Assembly: GCA_963618495.1 (NCBI GenBank) | Contig: CAVESF010000032.1 | Location: forward strand, 1-19,819 | Origin: Apopatosoma sp963618495 | GTDB taxonomy: Bacteria; Bacillota; Clostridia; Oscillospirales; CAG-272 | DNA length: 19,819 bases | Reading direction: 5' to 3' | Made by a program: the position numbers and the translations under genes | Notes under the pieces: generated by a model | What the model saw: only the letters and a program-made list of their open reading frames with translations | Databases searched by the model: none | Told to the model about the DNA's origin: nothing | In this document: piece after piece, positions 7,446 to 14,493 of the stretch | How the letters are laid out: the number at the start of each line of letters is the position of its first letter | Numbering within the stretch: the first letter of the stretch is position 1

Positions 7446-8312
7446 ATGTACAGCGGTTCTTTTGTCGCGCTTGTAACGCCGTTTGATAATGACGGCAAGA
7501 TAAACTATCTGAAAGTAGCGGAGCTTATCGATTTTCATAAGAATAACGGCACAGACGGCATCGTCCTGCTCGGCACGACGGGCGAAGCCCCGACCATAAC
7601 CGAAGCCGAAGCGGAAAAACTGATACTTTTTGCCATCGACAAAGCGGGAGAAATACCGCTGATTATCGGCTGTGCCTCAAACGACACGCGCACGGCAGTC
7701 GAAAAAGCACGCAAATACGAGGCGCTCGGAGCAAAGGCTCTTCTCGTTCTCACTCCGTATTATAACAAAGCAAACGACATCGGTATGATGCGCCATTTTA
7801 TGAGCATAGCAGATGCGGTGAATATTCCGATTATCATCTATAATGTTCCGTCGCGGACTGGATGCTCCGTTTCCGTTCCCGCGCTTGAGGTACTCCGCGA
7901 ACACGAAAATATCATCGGCATCAAGGAAGCAAGCGGCGATATGTCGTATTTCATGCGCGTATCGCGGCTGATAAGAGACGATTTCTCCGTTTTCTGCGGG
8001 AACGACGATATCGCCGTGCCGATGGTGGCTGTTGGTGCCTGCGGCGTAATTTCCGTACTCGCGAATATTTATCCCGCCGAGGTAAGCCGCATGATTTCGC
8101 TCGCGCGCTCGGGAGATTTTGCCACGGCATCGGAAATTCAGCGGAAATATCTGCCGATCATAGGCGCGCTCTTCTCCGAGCCGAATCCCATCCCCGTCAA
8201 GGCGGCAATGAACAGGCTCGGCTTTGATGTCGGTCCCTGCCGCCTGCCGCTCTGCGAAATGAGCGAGGCAAAATTCGCGGCGCTCGAAATGGAACTGGAA
8301 AAACTGCGGTAA
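7446..8312 (+). CDS. dapA: 4-hydroxy-tetrahydrodipicolinate synthase
   Basis: This 288-residue class I aldolase-fold enzyme condenses pyruvate with aspartate semialdehyde, the first step committed to lysine, meso-diaminopimelate (cell wall) and, in spore formers, dipicolinate. Family signatures are present: GTTGEAPT (43-50) binds pyruvate, TPYYNKAN holds the proton-relay Tyr, YNVPSRTG (132-139) carries the substrate Arg137, and IKEASGD has the Schiff-base Lys160. Length is normal. The ATG at 7446 is fixed by GAGGTGAT, which is buried in the preceding hairpin. I see no lysine riboswitch: only 50 bases separate it from tmcAL. No other dap gene is in the window. I see no dedicated terminator after it; the pfkA terminator hairpin at 8391-8429 may act weakly in this direction too. 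Confidence 0.96.
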   Translation: MYSGSFVALVTPFDNDGKINYLKVAELIDFHKNNGTDGIVLLGTTGEAPTITEAEAEKLILFAIDKAGEIPLIIGCASNDTRTAVEKARKYEALGAKALLVLTPYYNKANDIGMMRHFMSIADAVNIPIIIYNVPSRTGCSVSVPALEVLREHENIIGIKEASGDMSYFMRVSRLIRDDFSVFCGNDDIAVPMVAVGACGVISVLANIYPAEVSRMISLARSGDFATASEIQRKYLPIIGALFSEPNPIPVKAAMNRLGFDVGPCRLPLCEMSEAKFAALEMELEKLR

Positions 8313-8390
8313 CTCAGCTTTATGCTTCAGGCAGGTAGTCATTTAGCCGCTCTCCGTGGGAGACAAAGTATACAGACAAAAAAGCTATGC

Positions 8391-8429
8391 AAAAAATACA
8401 GATTCCATGCAGAAATGCACGGAATCCGT
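8391..8429 (-). terminator. Rho-independent terminator of pfkA
   Basis: On the minus strand a 14-bp stem, ACGGATTCCGTGCA with TGCATGGAATCTGT, has two G-U pairs and a TTTC loop and is followed by ATTTTTTG. Read on the plus strand the same pairs become A-C mismatches, so it is built for the pfkA direction. It lies 15 bases past the pfkA stop. Confidence 0.85.
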
Positions 8430-8444
8430 TTTGCCTTTGTAAAA

Positions 8445-9506
8445 TTATTTTACCATATTTGCGATGTGGTAAAGACGCCTCATACCATCGAGAACTTTCT
8501 CGCAGCGAGCCTCCGCCCAAGCCTTATCCTCGGGAGAAAACGCCGCTATCTCCTCTGCCGAAAGCTTGCCCTTGAACATGCTGTCAACCATAAGTGCGCG
8601 AGTGATATCGAAATCGCATATCTTATCGTCTACCTTGCAGACAACAATATCGGATTTTCCCTCAAAAAGCTTCTCCACCGCATAAACGCCCATTTCCGTA
8701 GCCGTGAGTCTATCAGCAAGAGTAGGCGAACCGCCGCGCTGGATATGAGCGGGGCGCGCGAATTTGGTCTCTATGCCCGTGCGCTCCTGAATCGTTTTCG
8801 CAAGCTTTTCGGCATATCCGGGAAGTCCCTCGGACACAATTACGATAAAGCTGCGCTTGCCGTTTTTCTTCTGCTCGATGATATTGTTTATAGCCTTTTC
8901 CTCATCGAAAGGAATCTCGGGGATAGCAACGGCGGAAGCGCCGCAGGCGATACCGGTGCGCAGAGCGATGTGACCTGCCCATCTGCCCATAACCTCAACA
9001 ACATCGCAGCGTGCATGAGATTCGCATGTATCGCGAAGCTTGTCCACGAGGTCGACAACGGTATTCATAGCCGTGTCGAATCCTATGGTATAATCGGTGG
9101 AAGTAATGTCATTATCGATAGTGCCCGGGATACCGATGGTCGGTATGCCGAGGAGCGAAAGCTTTGTGGCGCCGCGGAATGTGCCGTCGCCGCCGATGGC
9201 AACGATACCGTCGATATGTCTCTCTCGGCAGAGTTCAACAGCTTTCCTGCGGTATTCCTCATCGAGAAATTCAAGGCAACGCGCGGAATAAAGTATTGTT
9301 CCGCTTCTGGAAATGATATTGGAAAGCTCGCTCGGATTTGAGAAGAGCTTCATATTATCATGGATAAGACCCGAGTAGCCTTCATATATGCCGTAAACCT
9401 CAACGCCGTGAGAAAGAGCCGTTCTTGCAACCGCACGAACAGCCGCATTCATACCGGGAGCATCGCCGCCCGATGTGAGTATGCCTATGCGTCTGAATTT
9501 GTTCAT
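8445..9506 (-). CDS. pfkA: ATP-dependent 6-phosphofructokinase
   Basis: This 353-residue protein catalyses fructose 6-phosphate to fructose 1,6-bisphosphate, the committed step of glycolysis. ILTSGGDAPGMNAAVRA (9-25) is the N-terminal signature. IGGDGTF (104-110) has Gly at the position that is Asp in PPi-dependent enzymes, so ATP is the likely donor. GTIDNDI (128-134) holds the catalytic Asp. EVMGR and FARPAHIQRGGSPTLADR bind substrate. It is about 30 residues longer than the short E. coli type because of the C-terminal tail, where the last 40 residues are acidic and helical. The ATG at 9506 has AGAGGTGA at 7 bases. It is the last gene of a unit with the DUF6062-like and endonuclease-fold genes, with gaps of 34 and 26 bases, and has its own strong terminator. 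Confidence 0.96.
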   Translation of the reverse strand: MNKFRRIGILTSGGDAPGMNAAVRAVARTALSHGVEVYGIYEGYSGLIHDNMKLFSNPSELSNIISRSGTILYSARCLEFLDEEYRRKAVELCRERHIDGIVAIGGDGTFRGATKLSLLGIPTIGIPGTIDNDITSTDYTIGFDTAMNTVVDLVDKLRDTCESHARCDVVEVMGRWAGHIALRTGIACGASAVAIPEIPFDEEKAINNIIEQKKNGKRSFIVIVSEGLPGYAEKLAKTIQERTGIETKFARPAHIQRGGSPTLADRLTATEMGVYAVEKLFEGKSDIVVCKVDDKICDFDITRALMVDSMFKGKLSAEEIAAFSPEDKAWAEARCEKVLDGMRRLYHIANMVK

Positions 9507-9540
9507 TTGTTTTCACCTCTGATTTATGTTACTTTAATTT

Positions 9541-10245
9541 TTACGAATTTTTTCCGCCCGCGATGAAGTTTATGGCACGCGGAACGCTGTCCTTGGAATT
9601 TTTCCATGGCTCGGCATCATAGCGATAATCGAATTTCTTGCAGAACCACGAAACATCGCCGCCCATTTCGGCTATATAAGCCTTCTCTATCTTTGATACG
9701 GTCTTGTAAAACCCGGAAAAATCCTTTTTCGAGAGCATGTCTCTGCCGTATTCTATAAATTTGCAATAGTGCGGCAGGCAGAAGAATTTCTGACTTTTCA
9801 CCTTGTCGCGGAATTCCTCTTCCTTTTCCCAGAGCCATATCGCCGTGCCGAACATTTTGTCTATCTTATCCTCTATTCTGTGGCAAACATAGCAGTCGTT
9901 TTCAAGCGATTTCAGCTTCGCGCCCTCCTTCTCTCCCTTGCCGTCGAGAAGCCCGCCGCCCGTGAGATATTCTTTCTCTATATGGGCAATGTGACTTTCG
10001 AGCATGAGCGCAAGCCCGAGCCTGTTTCCCGCCGCATACATCATATCGTAGTGATGTCGGCAGAAGCCGCGCTTGTTTGTTTCTATGCGGATATCCGGCT
10101 CCATCATGGAAGCGCCGAGTATCAGCTCAAGCTCGTTTTTTTCGAGCATATCGAAGATAAGGCAGAAAGGACAGTCATATTTCTCGCCCGTCAGCGCATT
10201 GCGGAAGCCGTCGTTTACGGGTATGGTATAAATCTGTTCAGCCAT
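9541..10245 (-). CDS. DUF6062-like protein with two CxxC...CxxH modules
   Basis: This 234-residue cytosolic protein is of unknown function; I recognise the family only as DUF6062-like, found in Clostridia. It is built from two similar halves. Half one has CPFC (25-28) and, 33 residues later, CRHH (Cys62, His65). Half two has CYVC (118-121) and, 34 residues later, CLPH (Cys156, His159). Each half ends in a helix rich in aromatic residues. The repeated C-x2-C...C-x2-H pattern suggests two zinc-binding modules made by an internal duplication; metal binding is inferred. The ATG at 10245 has AAAGGGTGA 7 bases upstream. It lies between the endonuclease-fold gene and pfkA in one unit, which does not by itself explain its job. 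Confidence 0.75.
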   Translation of the reverse strand: MAEQIYTIPVNDGFRNALTGEKYDCPFCLIFDMLEKNELELILGASMMEPDIRIETNKRGFCRHHYDMMYAAGNRLGLALMLESHIAHIEKEYLTGGGLLDGKGEKEGAKLKSLENDCYVCHRIEDKIDKMFGTAIWLWEKEEEFRDKVKSQKFFCLPHYCKFIEYGRDMLSKKDFSGFYKTVSKIEKAYIAEMGGDVSWFCKKFDYRYDAEPWKNSKDSVPRAINFIAGGKNS

Positions 10246-10271
10246 GTTTTTTCACCCTTTTCAAGAGATTT

Positions 10272-11039
10272 TCAGAAATTGAGAACAGTGCTGTAGGGCT
10301 TGTGGTCGGAAGCGCAGACCTCATGAACCGTCTGCTCGCTCGCGGTAAATTCGGGTGTGGTCATGATATAGTCGATGAGCAGCTTCGGATAGGGCTTGTA
10401 GCTGCCGTCTCTCTGCTTTTCGAGGAAACCGCTGTGAGAGGGGAAAGAATATGTTCCCGCGGGGAGCGCGTCGCCCGTATTCTGCAGGGCGCTCATGAGC
10501 GGCTCCATCTCGGGATTATCGGGCTGAACATTGAAGTCGCCCATGAGGATAACGGGATTTTTCGCCGCCTTGATGAAGCTGAGCAGAAGCTTTATCGAAT
10601 TTGCGCGCTCCGTCTTTGCAAGACCGAAGTGCGTTACGAAAACATCGATATAGCTACCGCCGACATCTATCGTCGCGCGGAGGATGCAACGAGTTTCATA
10701 GTAGACAGGCTCGCTCTTATCAACGGGATCCGGCACGGGAATAGTGATGAAATCCACTATCGGGAAGCGGGAAATAAATCCGTTTCCGTAAAGTCCTGGC
10801 GCCCATGCTATAGCGGGAGCGAAAGCACTGTAATATCCGAGCTTATCGCCGATATACTTTGCAAGCTTCACGCACTTTGAGCGGGGCAGTTCATAGTCCA
10901 CCTCGTTGAGAGCGCAGATATCGGGCGCTATCTCACGGATAACATCGATGCAGGCATCTGGATTGTGAATACGTCCCCACGGCTCAACGCTGTAGTCTCT
11001 GCCGCCTGCGATATTGTAAGTCATGACCTTGAGTTTCAT
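10272..11039 (-). CDS. Endonuclease/exonuclease/phosphatase family protein
   Basis: This 255-residue member of the DNase I-like phosphoesterase fold hydrolyses a phosphodiester or phosphomonoester with a divalent metal; the substrate is not evident. The catalytic set is complete: MTYNI (Asn9), LNEVD (Glu46), VTHFGL (His137), MGDFNVQPD (Asp168, Asn170), LIDYIM (Asp223) and SDHKPY (Asp245, His246). There is no signal peptide, so it is probably cytosolic. The ATG at 11039 is chosen because GGAGGT lies 7 bases upstream and the fold starts at once. The frame runs 17 codons further up through the ribosome site itself, which is not coding. It is first in the unit with the DUF6062-like gene and pfkA. 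Confidence 0.88.
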   Translation of the reverse strand: MKLKVMTYNIAGGRDYSVEPWGRIHNPDACIDVIREIAPDICALNEVDYELPRSKCVKLAKYIGDKLGYYSAFAPAIAWAPGLYGNGFISRFPIVDFITIPVPDPVDKSEPVYYETRCILRATIDVGGSYIDVFVTHFGLAKTERANSIKLLLSFIKAAKNPVILMGDFNVQPDNPEMEPLMSALQNTGDALPAGTYSFPSHSGFLEKQRDGSYKPYPKLLIDYIMTTPEFTASEQTVHEVCASDHKPYSTVLNF

Positions 11040-11078
11040 AGTAAAAACCTCCATAAAGGTATTTTTATTTACTTTGAT

Positions 11079-11107
11079 ATTATAATACAAACTTCAAATA
11101 AAATCAA
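11079..11107 (-). promoter_or_regulatory. sigA-type promoter of the endonuclease-DUF6062-pfkA unit
   Basis: On the minus strand TTGATT (11102-11107), 17 bases, then a perfect TATAAT (11079-11084). The leader is about 33 nt and contains the GGAGGT site. Confidence 0.7.
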
Positions 11108-11179
11108 TAGTTTTTTCGCTCGGTTGCGACTTTATGATATAAAACTTTACAAAGTGCCGCAATTTATCCGCATAAAACA

Positions 11180-11208
11180 TAAAATCCGACACATCGCGCC
11201 GGATTTTA
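11180..11208 (-). terminator. Terminator of the gpr-spoIIP unit
   Basis: A 9-bp stem, TAAAATCCG (11180-11188) with CGGATTTTA (11200-11208), has an 11-nt loop and lies 23 bases past the spoIIP stop. On the minus strand it is followed by TGTTTTATG. The tail is T-rich but interrupted, and the arms are symmetric, so it may act both ways. Confidence 0.65.
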
Positions 11209-11231
11209 CAGTCGTTTCTTACGCCATGCAC

Positions 11232-12185
11232 TTATTCCACCGCATCGGCAAAAGCATCGGCAAAAAGCTTCGCCGAATTTTCCGCCTCGGCAAATGAATT
11301 CCCAAGCGAACCTATGCGCAGGGTCAGCGTGCATCGCGGCAGATGCTGATTGAGCCTTGCGCGACTCACGAGCGTAGGCATCATGAGAGACGAGTATTTC
11401 ACGCTCATCATGTCGAAAACGGCATCCGCCTGCATCAGTCTCGTGCGCCAGCCGGGATGCGCACCTCCGCCGGCGTCCGTACCGACGGCAAGGCGCATCT
11501 GCGCATATCTTTCACCATCGAAAGCAGCGGCAGGGCGAAGAAGGTCGCCGTTCGATCCGCAGAGTACCTCACGGGAGATATCTATTATATATTTCACATC
11601 GTCATGCTCCGAGAGGTAGGCGCTTATCTTTTTGTATGCATTTTCGTAGCTGTAATCGCCATCGGGACAAACATCGAAAAACTCCGCCTTTATACCGCGC
11701 CTCTGCATTTCCGCCGCCATGAGTGCGGCGAGCGCCGCCGTGTTTTTTCCTTTATACGAAACGCCGCTTCCGCTCTCCGCATAGCCCTCATAGCCGCGCG
11801 TGGCAACGAAAAGCACACTTCCCTCGCCTATCTTCGCAAGCGAAACGGTAAAGCCGCCGTCAAGCGCATATCCGCTCTTGTTTTCATAGCGTTCGCCCTG
11901 CGCCGCGGCAGAAAGGTCTACGGTCTTTACCTCTTCGTCCTTTTGTGTGGTGCCGAATGTCGATTCCGCCGTCGCAGCGCTCGTTGTTCTCTCGGTCGTT
12001 TTGTCCGTTTTCCCTCGGAAAAGAAAGGCAAAACGCCCGTCATTTCGTCCAAGATACACCGTGCACAGTCCCGCGATGCAGAGGACGGTAAGCATCAGAA
12101 AAGCAAAGCGCCCGACGCCGCTTTTTCTCCTGCTTCTTTGCTTTATGTAAGGAGCGGGAAGCTCCTTTGATTTATAATCCATCAT
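11232..12185 (-). CDS. spoIIP: SpoIIP-like stage II sporulation protein with degenerate active site
   Basis: This 317-residue protein has one N-terminal membrane anchor (26-45), a Thr/Ser-rich linker (55-95) and a SpoIIP-type amidase domain (about 115-317). SpoIIP normally cuts septal peptidoglycan during engulfment with SpoIID and SpoIIM. The fold markers are there: KYIIDIS (198-204), YAQMRLAVGTD (227-237), LNQHL (278-282) and the C-terminal NSFAEAENSAKLFADAF. The catalytic motifs are not. The usual YHTH is VATR (127-130), with only the following Glu133 kept; IDIHRD is IDISRE (201-206); LLLEFG is LTLRIG (287-292). Its place directly after gpr matches the gpr-spoIIP order of Bacillus subtilis. 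GGAGGG fits the second ATG (12182) better than the first. I call it spoIIP by homology and context; enzymatic activity is doubtful. Confidence 0.85.
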   Translation of the reverse strand: MMDYKSKELPAPYIKQRSRRKSGVGRFAFLMLTVLCIAGLCTVYLGRNDGRFAFLFRGKTDKTTERTTSAATAESTFGTTQKDEEVKTVDLSAAAQGERYENKSGYALDGGFTVSLAKIGEGSVLFVATRGYEGYAESGSGVSYKGKNTAALAALMAAEMQRRGIKAEFFDVCPDGDYSYENAYKKISAYLSEHDDVKYIIDISREVLCGSNGDLLRPAAAFDGERYAQMRLAVGTDAGGGAHPGWRTRLMQADAVFDMMSVKYSSLMMPTLVSRARLNQHLPRCTLTLRIGSLGNSFAEAENSAKLFADAFADAVE

Positions 12186-12214
12186 TATCCCTCCGAAAAA
12201 CCCGTTTCCCTATA

Positions 12215-12241
12215 AATATATGGGATAATGTGCTTTATTAT
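12215..12241 (-). promoter_or_regulatory. Candidate sigE-type promoter of spoIIP
   Basis: On the minus strand ATA (12239-12241), 16 bases, then CATATATT (12215-12222). This fits the mother-cell sigE pattern ATA-N16-CATAcanT, recalled from B. subtilis, at all but one -10 position. The leader is about 25 nt. It partly overlaps a TCCC...GGGA inverted repeat. Confidence 0.45.
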
Positions 12242-12254
12242 TCATTTTTCGCCG

Positions 12255-13172
12255 TCACATAAGTGCAATTTCTTCGGCGGAAAGCTCCTCCTGAAAGGCG
12301 GTGTTCACGGCAAAGCTCAGCGCACGCGAAAGTATCTCCACGCTCCTGTCGATATTTTTCGGCGAAACGAACATCCCCGCGAGCCGCTCGCCCGCCTTTT
12401 CCTTTTTGCTTTTGTCTGCCGCATCGCCAAGCGCGTCGAGAACGAGCGTGCGCCCCTCGATGACAGTCGGCACGCCTACTCCGACAACAGGCACGCCGAG
12501 GCTCTTTTCATTGAGTCCCGCGCGTAAATTTCCTATTCCCGCGCCCGGGGAAATGCCCGCCGTGCAAAGCTGTACCGTTTTGCAGAGCCTTGCCGTATCT
12601 CTCGCGCAGAGCGCGTCTATCGCAATTATCATATCGGGACAGAGTTTTTTTGCCGCCGCCATGACAAGCTCTGCAGATTCCATGCCCGTCTGCGCAGAAA
12701 CTCCCGGCGCCAGCACCGCCGTATCGAAAAAGCCTATCTTCTCAAAAACCTTTTCATCCGCCGCCTTGATATGGTGCGTGGCAAGCACGCCGTCCGCCGA
12801 AGCGGGACCGAGAGAATCCGCCGTTATGTTTCTGCTCCCCAGCCCGCAGACAAGCACGCTTTTCGCCTCGGGCTTCACCGAAAAGCAAATCTCCCGCAGG
12901 CTCTGTGCGAGTGCGCCATAAAGCGCACCGAAAGTCTCTGCATCCATATTTTCCGGCTCGGGAAAGGTGAATGTAACATACTTCCCTTTTTCCTTTCCTA
13001 TCGCGGCGGCACCCTCGTCGCTCGTTATCTCTATCGTGCTTTTTCCTATCGTTTCCGTTATCTTTTCCTCGCGGAAGATAACACCGTCCGGCTCGCCTCT
13101 GTTTTCTCTCACGTATTCGCACATGGCATGGTCGCGCATCTCAGCGGCAAGGTCTGTTCTGAAATCAGGCAT
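12255..13172 (-). CDS. gpr: Germination protease GPR (spore endopeptidase)
   Basis: This 305-residue member of the A25 protease family is made in the forespore as a zymogen and degrades small acid-soluble spore proteins at germination. Key motifs: FRTDLAAEMRD at the N-terminus (4-14); VCGLGSRNITADSLGP (108-123) with Asp119; and IAIDALCAR (183-191) with Asp186. The last two match the aspartates shown to matter in Bacillus GPR. TAGISPGAGIGN and VPVVGVGVPTVIE follow as in the family. Only four residues precede RTDLA, so the propeptide is short compared with Bacillus and the zymogen cleavage site is unclear. The ATG at 13172 is set by AGGAGGG 8 bases upstream, which lies in the 3' arm of a hairpin. 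spoIIP follows after 69 bases. Confidence 0.95.
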   Translation of the reverse strand: MPDFRTDLAAEMRDHAMCEYVRENRGEPDGVIFREEKITETIGKSTIEITSDEGAAAIGKEKGKYVTFTFPEPENMDAETFGALYGALAQSLREICFSVKPEAKSVLVCGLGSRNITADSLGPASADGVLATHHIKAADEKVFEKIGFFDTAVLAPGVSAQTGMESAELVMAAAKKLCPDMIIAIDALCARDTARLCKTVQLCTAGISPGAGIGNLRAGLNEKSLGVPVVGVGVPTVIEGRTLVLDALGDAADKSKKEKAGERLAGMFVSPKNIDRSVEILSRALSFAVNTAFQEELSAEEIALM

Positions 13173-13220
13173 AAAAAAATCCCTCCTTTTTTGCTATTTT
13201 GAAGCAAAGGAGGGATTTTT
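13173..13220 (-). terminator. Terminator hairpin that sequesters the gpr ribosome binding site
   Basis: A perfect 15-bp inverted repeat pairs AAAAATCCCTCCTTT (minus strand, from 13220) with AAAGGAGGGATTTTT (ending at 13175). It is extended by GC/GC across a small T bulge. T7 runs straight into the gpr ATG. It ends the upstream membrane-protein gene, whose stop is 3 bases away, and its 3' arm holds AGGAGGG, the gpr Shine-Dalgarno sequence. Confidence 0.8.
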
Positions 13221-13224
13221 ATTC
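13195..13224 (-). promoter_or_regulatory. Candidate sigG-type promoter of gpr inside the hairpin
   Basis: On the minus strand GAATA (13220-13224, overlapping the upstream stop codon), 18 bases, then CAAAATA (13195-13201). This is close to the forespore sigG pattern gHATR-N18-CATnnTA as I recall it, with one mismatch in the -10. The -10 is in the hairpin loop, so transcription would start near 13188, at the Shine-Dalgarno sequence. Confidence 0.4.
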
Positions 13225-14224
13225 AGTTATCAGATTGTTCTTCGGATTCGCTCTCATCTCCGGCTGGTTCATCGTGGCCGCGCACCTCGCCGTTCGGATA
13301 ATACGGGTCTATCATATACTGTTTTATCTTCGGATAAGCCACATATGTTGCGATAAATGACGCTGTGGAGAAGAAAAACATCATGAGTATTATCACCATC
13401 GCGGGCATGAATACTGCAGAAAGCGCAAATGTCACAAGTCCGAAAGCAACTGTCGCGAGAAGCGCAAGGAAATTCTTTCCCATAGCAAGTATCGCGAGTA
13501 TAAACGAATTTTTGAGCAGCTGACGCAGGCTCACCTTGAATGTCACAAGGATATTGTAAATATAAAATCTGATAAACATATACACGCAGACCATAGCAAG
13601 CGAGCAGAAGAACATGACGCTGTAGGTCTTATAATTCATCAGATAAAATGAAACCGCATATGCCGATGCGCCCATGATGGCAAGGTCGAATATGCCTACG
13701 ATTATCGACTGACGCAGATTTGTTTTGATTGTACGGAAAAAGTCCTCAAAGAGAAATATCGGTTCGCATTTTATCAGCGATTTTATGAGGTAGGCACAGC
13801 CCGCATTGACAGGACCGAAAGTGAATATCGCAAGTGCCGATATGGAAAAGAGGACGATGCTCGCCGCGTTTCCGTAATAATATGTCAGTCCGACGTTGCC
13901 GAAAAGCCCGAAGAGCGTCCCTGCCGCCTCCGTCTCTCCCGCATGGAAAAGTCCGTATGCTATCGGATAAAATTCGCTTGTCGGCATACTTGCCTTGGCG
14001 GCGAAATATCCGCTTATGCCGAGCATGAAGAAAAGCAGCGGAAAATTTCCGAATATATAAAGAAAATTCACATATATAAGCTTCGAAAATTTTCTTCCGT
14101 AAAGCTTGAAAAAATTTATAAAATTATATTCGGTTATCACATCCTCTTTTTCTACGCCCTTGCCGTCCTTGGCATAGTTTCTGAAAAATATGGATGTTTT
14201 TTTCTTTTTCTTGTTTTCTTCCAC
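13223..14224 (-). CDS. YesL/DUF624-like integral membrane protein
   Basis: This 333-residue protein has about six membrane helices (roughly 48-70, 112-138, 170-195, 200-222, 235-262, 265-295). The N-terminus is lysine-rich and cytosolic, and the C-terminal tail (305-333) is acidic. The segment IFTFGPVNAGCAYLIKSLIKCE followed by FLFEDFFRTIKTNLRQS matches the core motif of the DUF624/YesL family, whose function is unknown and which often sits near sugar-uptake genes; no such genes are here. The start is GTG at 14224. A GGGGAG lies 10 bases upstream, which is long, and no in-frame ATG is close by. It precedes gpr but is separated from it by a strong terminator, so co-transcription is probably partial. 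Confidence 0.75.
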   Translation of the reverse strand: MEENKKKKKTSIFFRNYAKDGKGVEKEDVITEYNFINFFKLYGRKFSKLIYVNFLYIFGNFPLLFFMLGISGYFAAKASMPTSEFYPIAYGLFHAGETEAAGTLFGLFGNVGLTYYYGNAASIVLFSISALAIFTFGPVNAGCAYLIKSLIKCEPIFLFEDFFRTIKTNLRQSIIVGIFDLAIMGASAYAVSFYLMNYKTYSVMFFCSLAMVCVYMFIRFYIYNILVTFKVSLRQLLKNSFILAILAMGKNFLALLATVAFGLVTFALSAVFMPAMVIILMMFFFSTASFIATYVAYPKIKQYMIDPYYPNGEVRGHDEPAGDESESEEQSDN

Positions 14225-14259
14225 GCCTTTTCAACTCCCCGATAATACTTATCATATTT

Positions 14260-14287
14260 ATTTTATCATAAAATCCGTATAAAACAA
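14260..14287 (-). promoter_or_regulatory. Promoter of the YesL-like gene
   Basis: On the minus strand TTGTTT (14282-14287), 16 bases, then TAAAAT (14260-14265) preceded by TGA (extended -10). The leader is about 28 nt. Confidence 0.55.
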
Positions 14288-14320
14288 TATCTGCGGAGAA
14301 AAAATATGTAAATTTTTATA

Positions 14321-14343
14321 AAAAAGCTGTGTGGATGCTTTTT
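14321..14343 (-). terminator. Possible terminator of the yunB unit
   Basis: On the minus strand a 7-bp stem, AAAAAGC with GCTTTTT, and a 9-nt loop are followed by TATAAAAATT. The stem is AT-rich and lies 140 bases past the yunB stop, beyond the tandem repeat. Confidence 0.4.
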
Positions 14344-14391
14344 ATCCCGTCAGCGCACAGAATTTCCAATGCCAGCGCCAAAAATCCAATA

Positions 14392-14493
14392 CCCTGTCTC
14401 GGCGACGCCAAGCAACGCACTGCGTGCATTGCTTAATTCCCCCCTGTCTCGGCGACGCCAAGCAACGCACTGCGTGCATTGCTTAATTCCCCC
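14392..14493. repeat. Tandem duplication of a 50-bp palindromic element
   Basis: Two copies (14392-14441 and 14442-14491) are identical over 52 bases with a 50-base period. Each has, on the minus strand, GGGGGAATTAA, then an 11-bp hairpin (AAGCAATGCAC, GCA loop, GTGCGTTGCTT with one G-U), then GGCGTCGCCGAGACAGGG with a second small palindrome, GGCGTCGCC. The right copy contains the yunB stop codon. It looks like a REP- or MITE-like intergenic element. No transposase is nearby. Confidence 0.85.

Noticed and set aside
11040..11090. Upstream extension of the endonuclease-fold gene by 17 codons
   Set aside because: It runs through the GGAGGT ribosome site and the promoter leader; the fold starts directly at the ATG at 11039.
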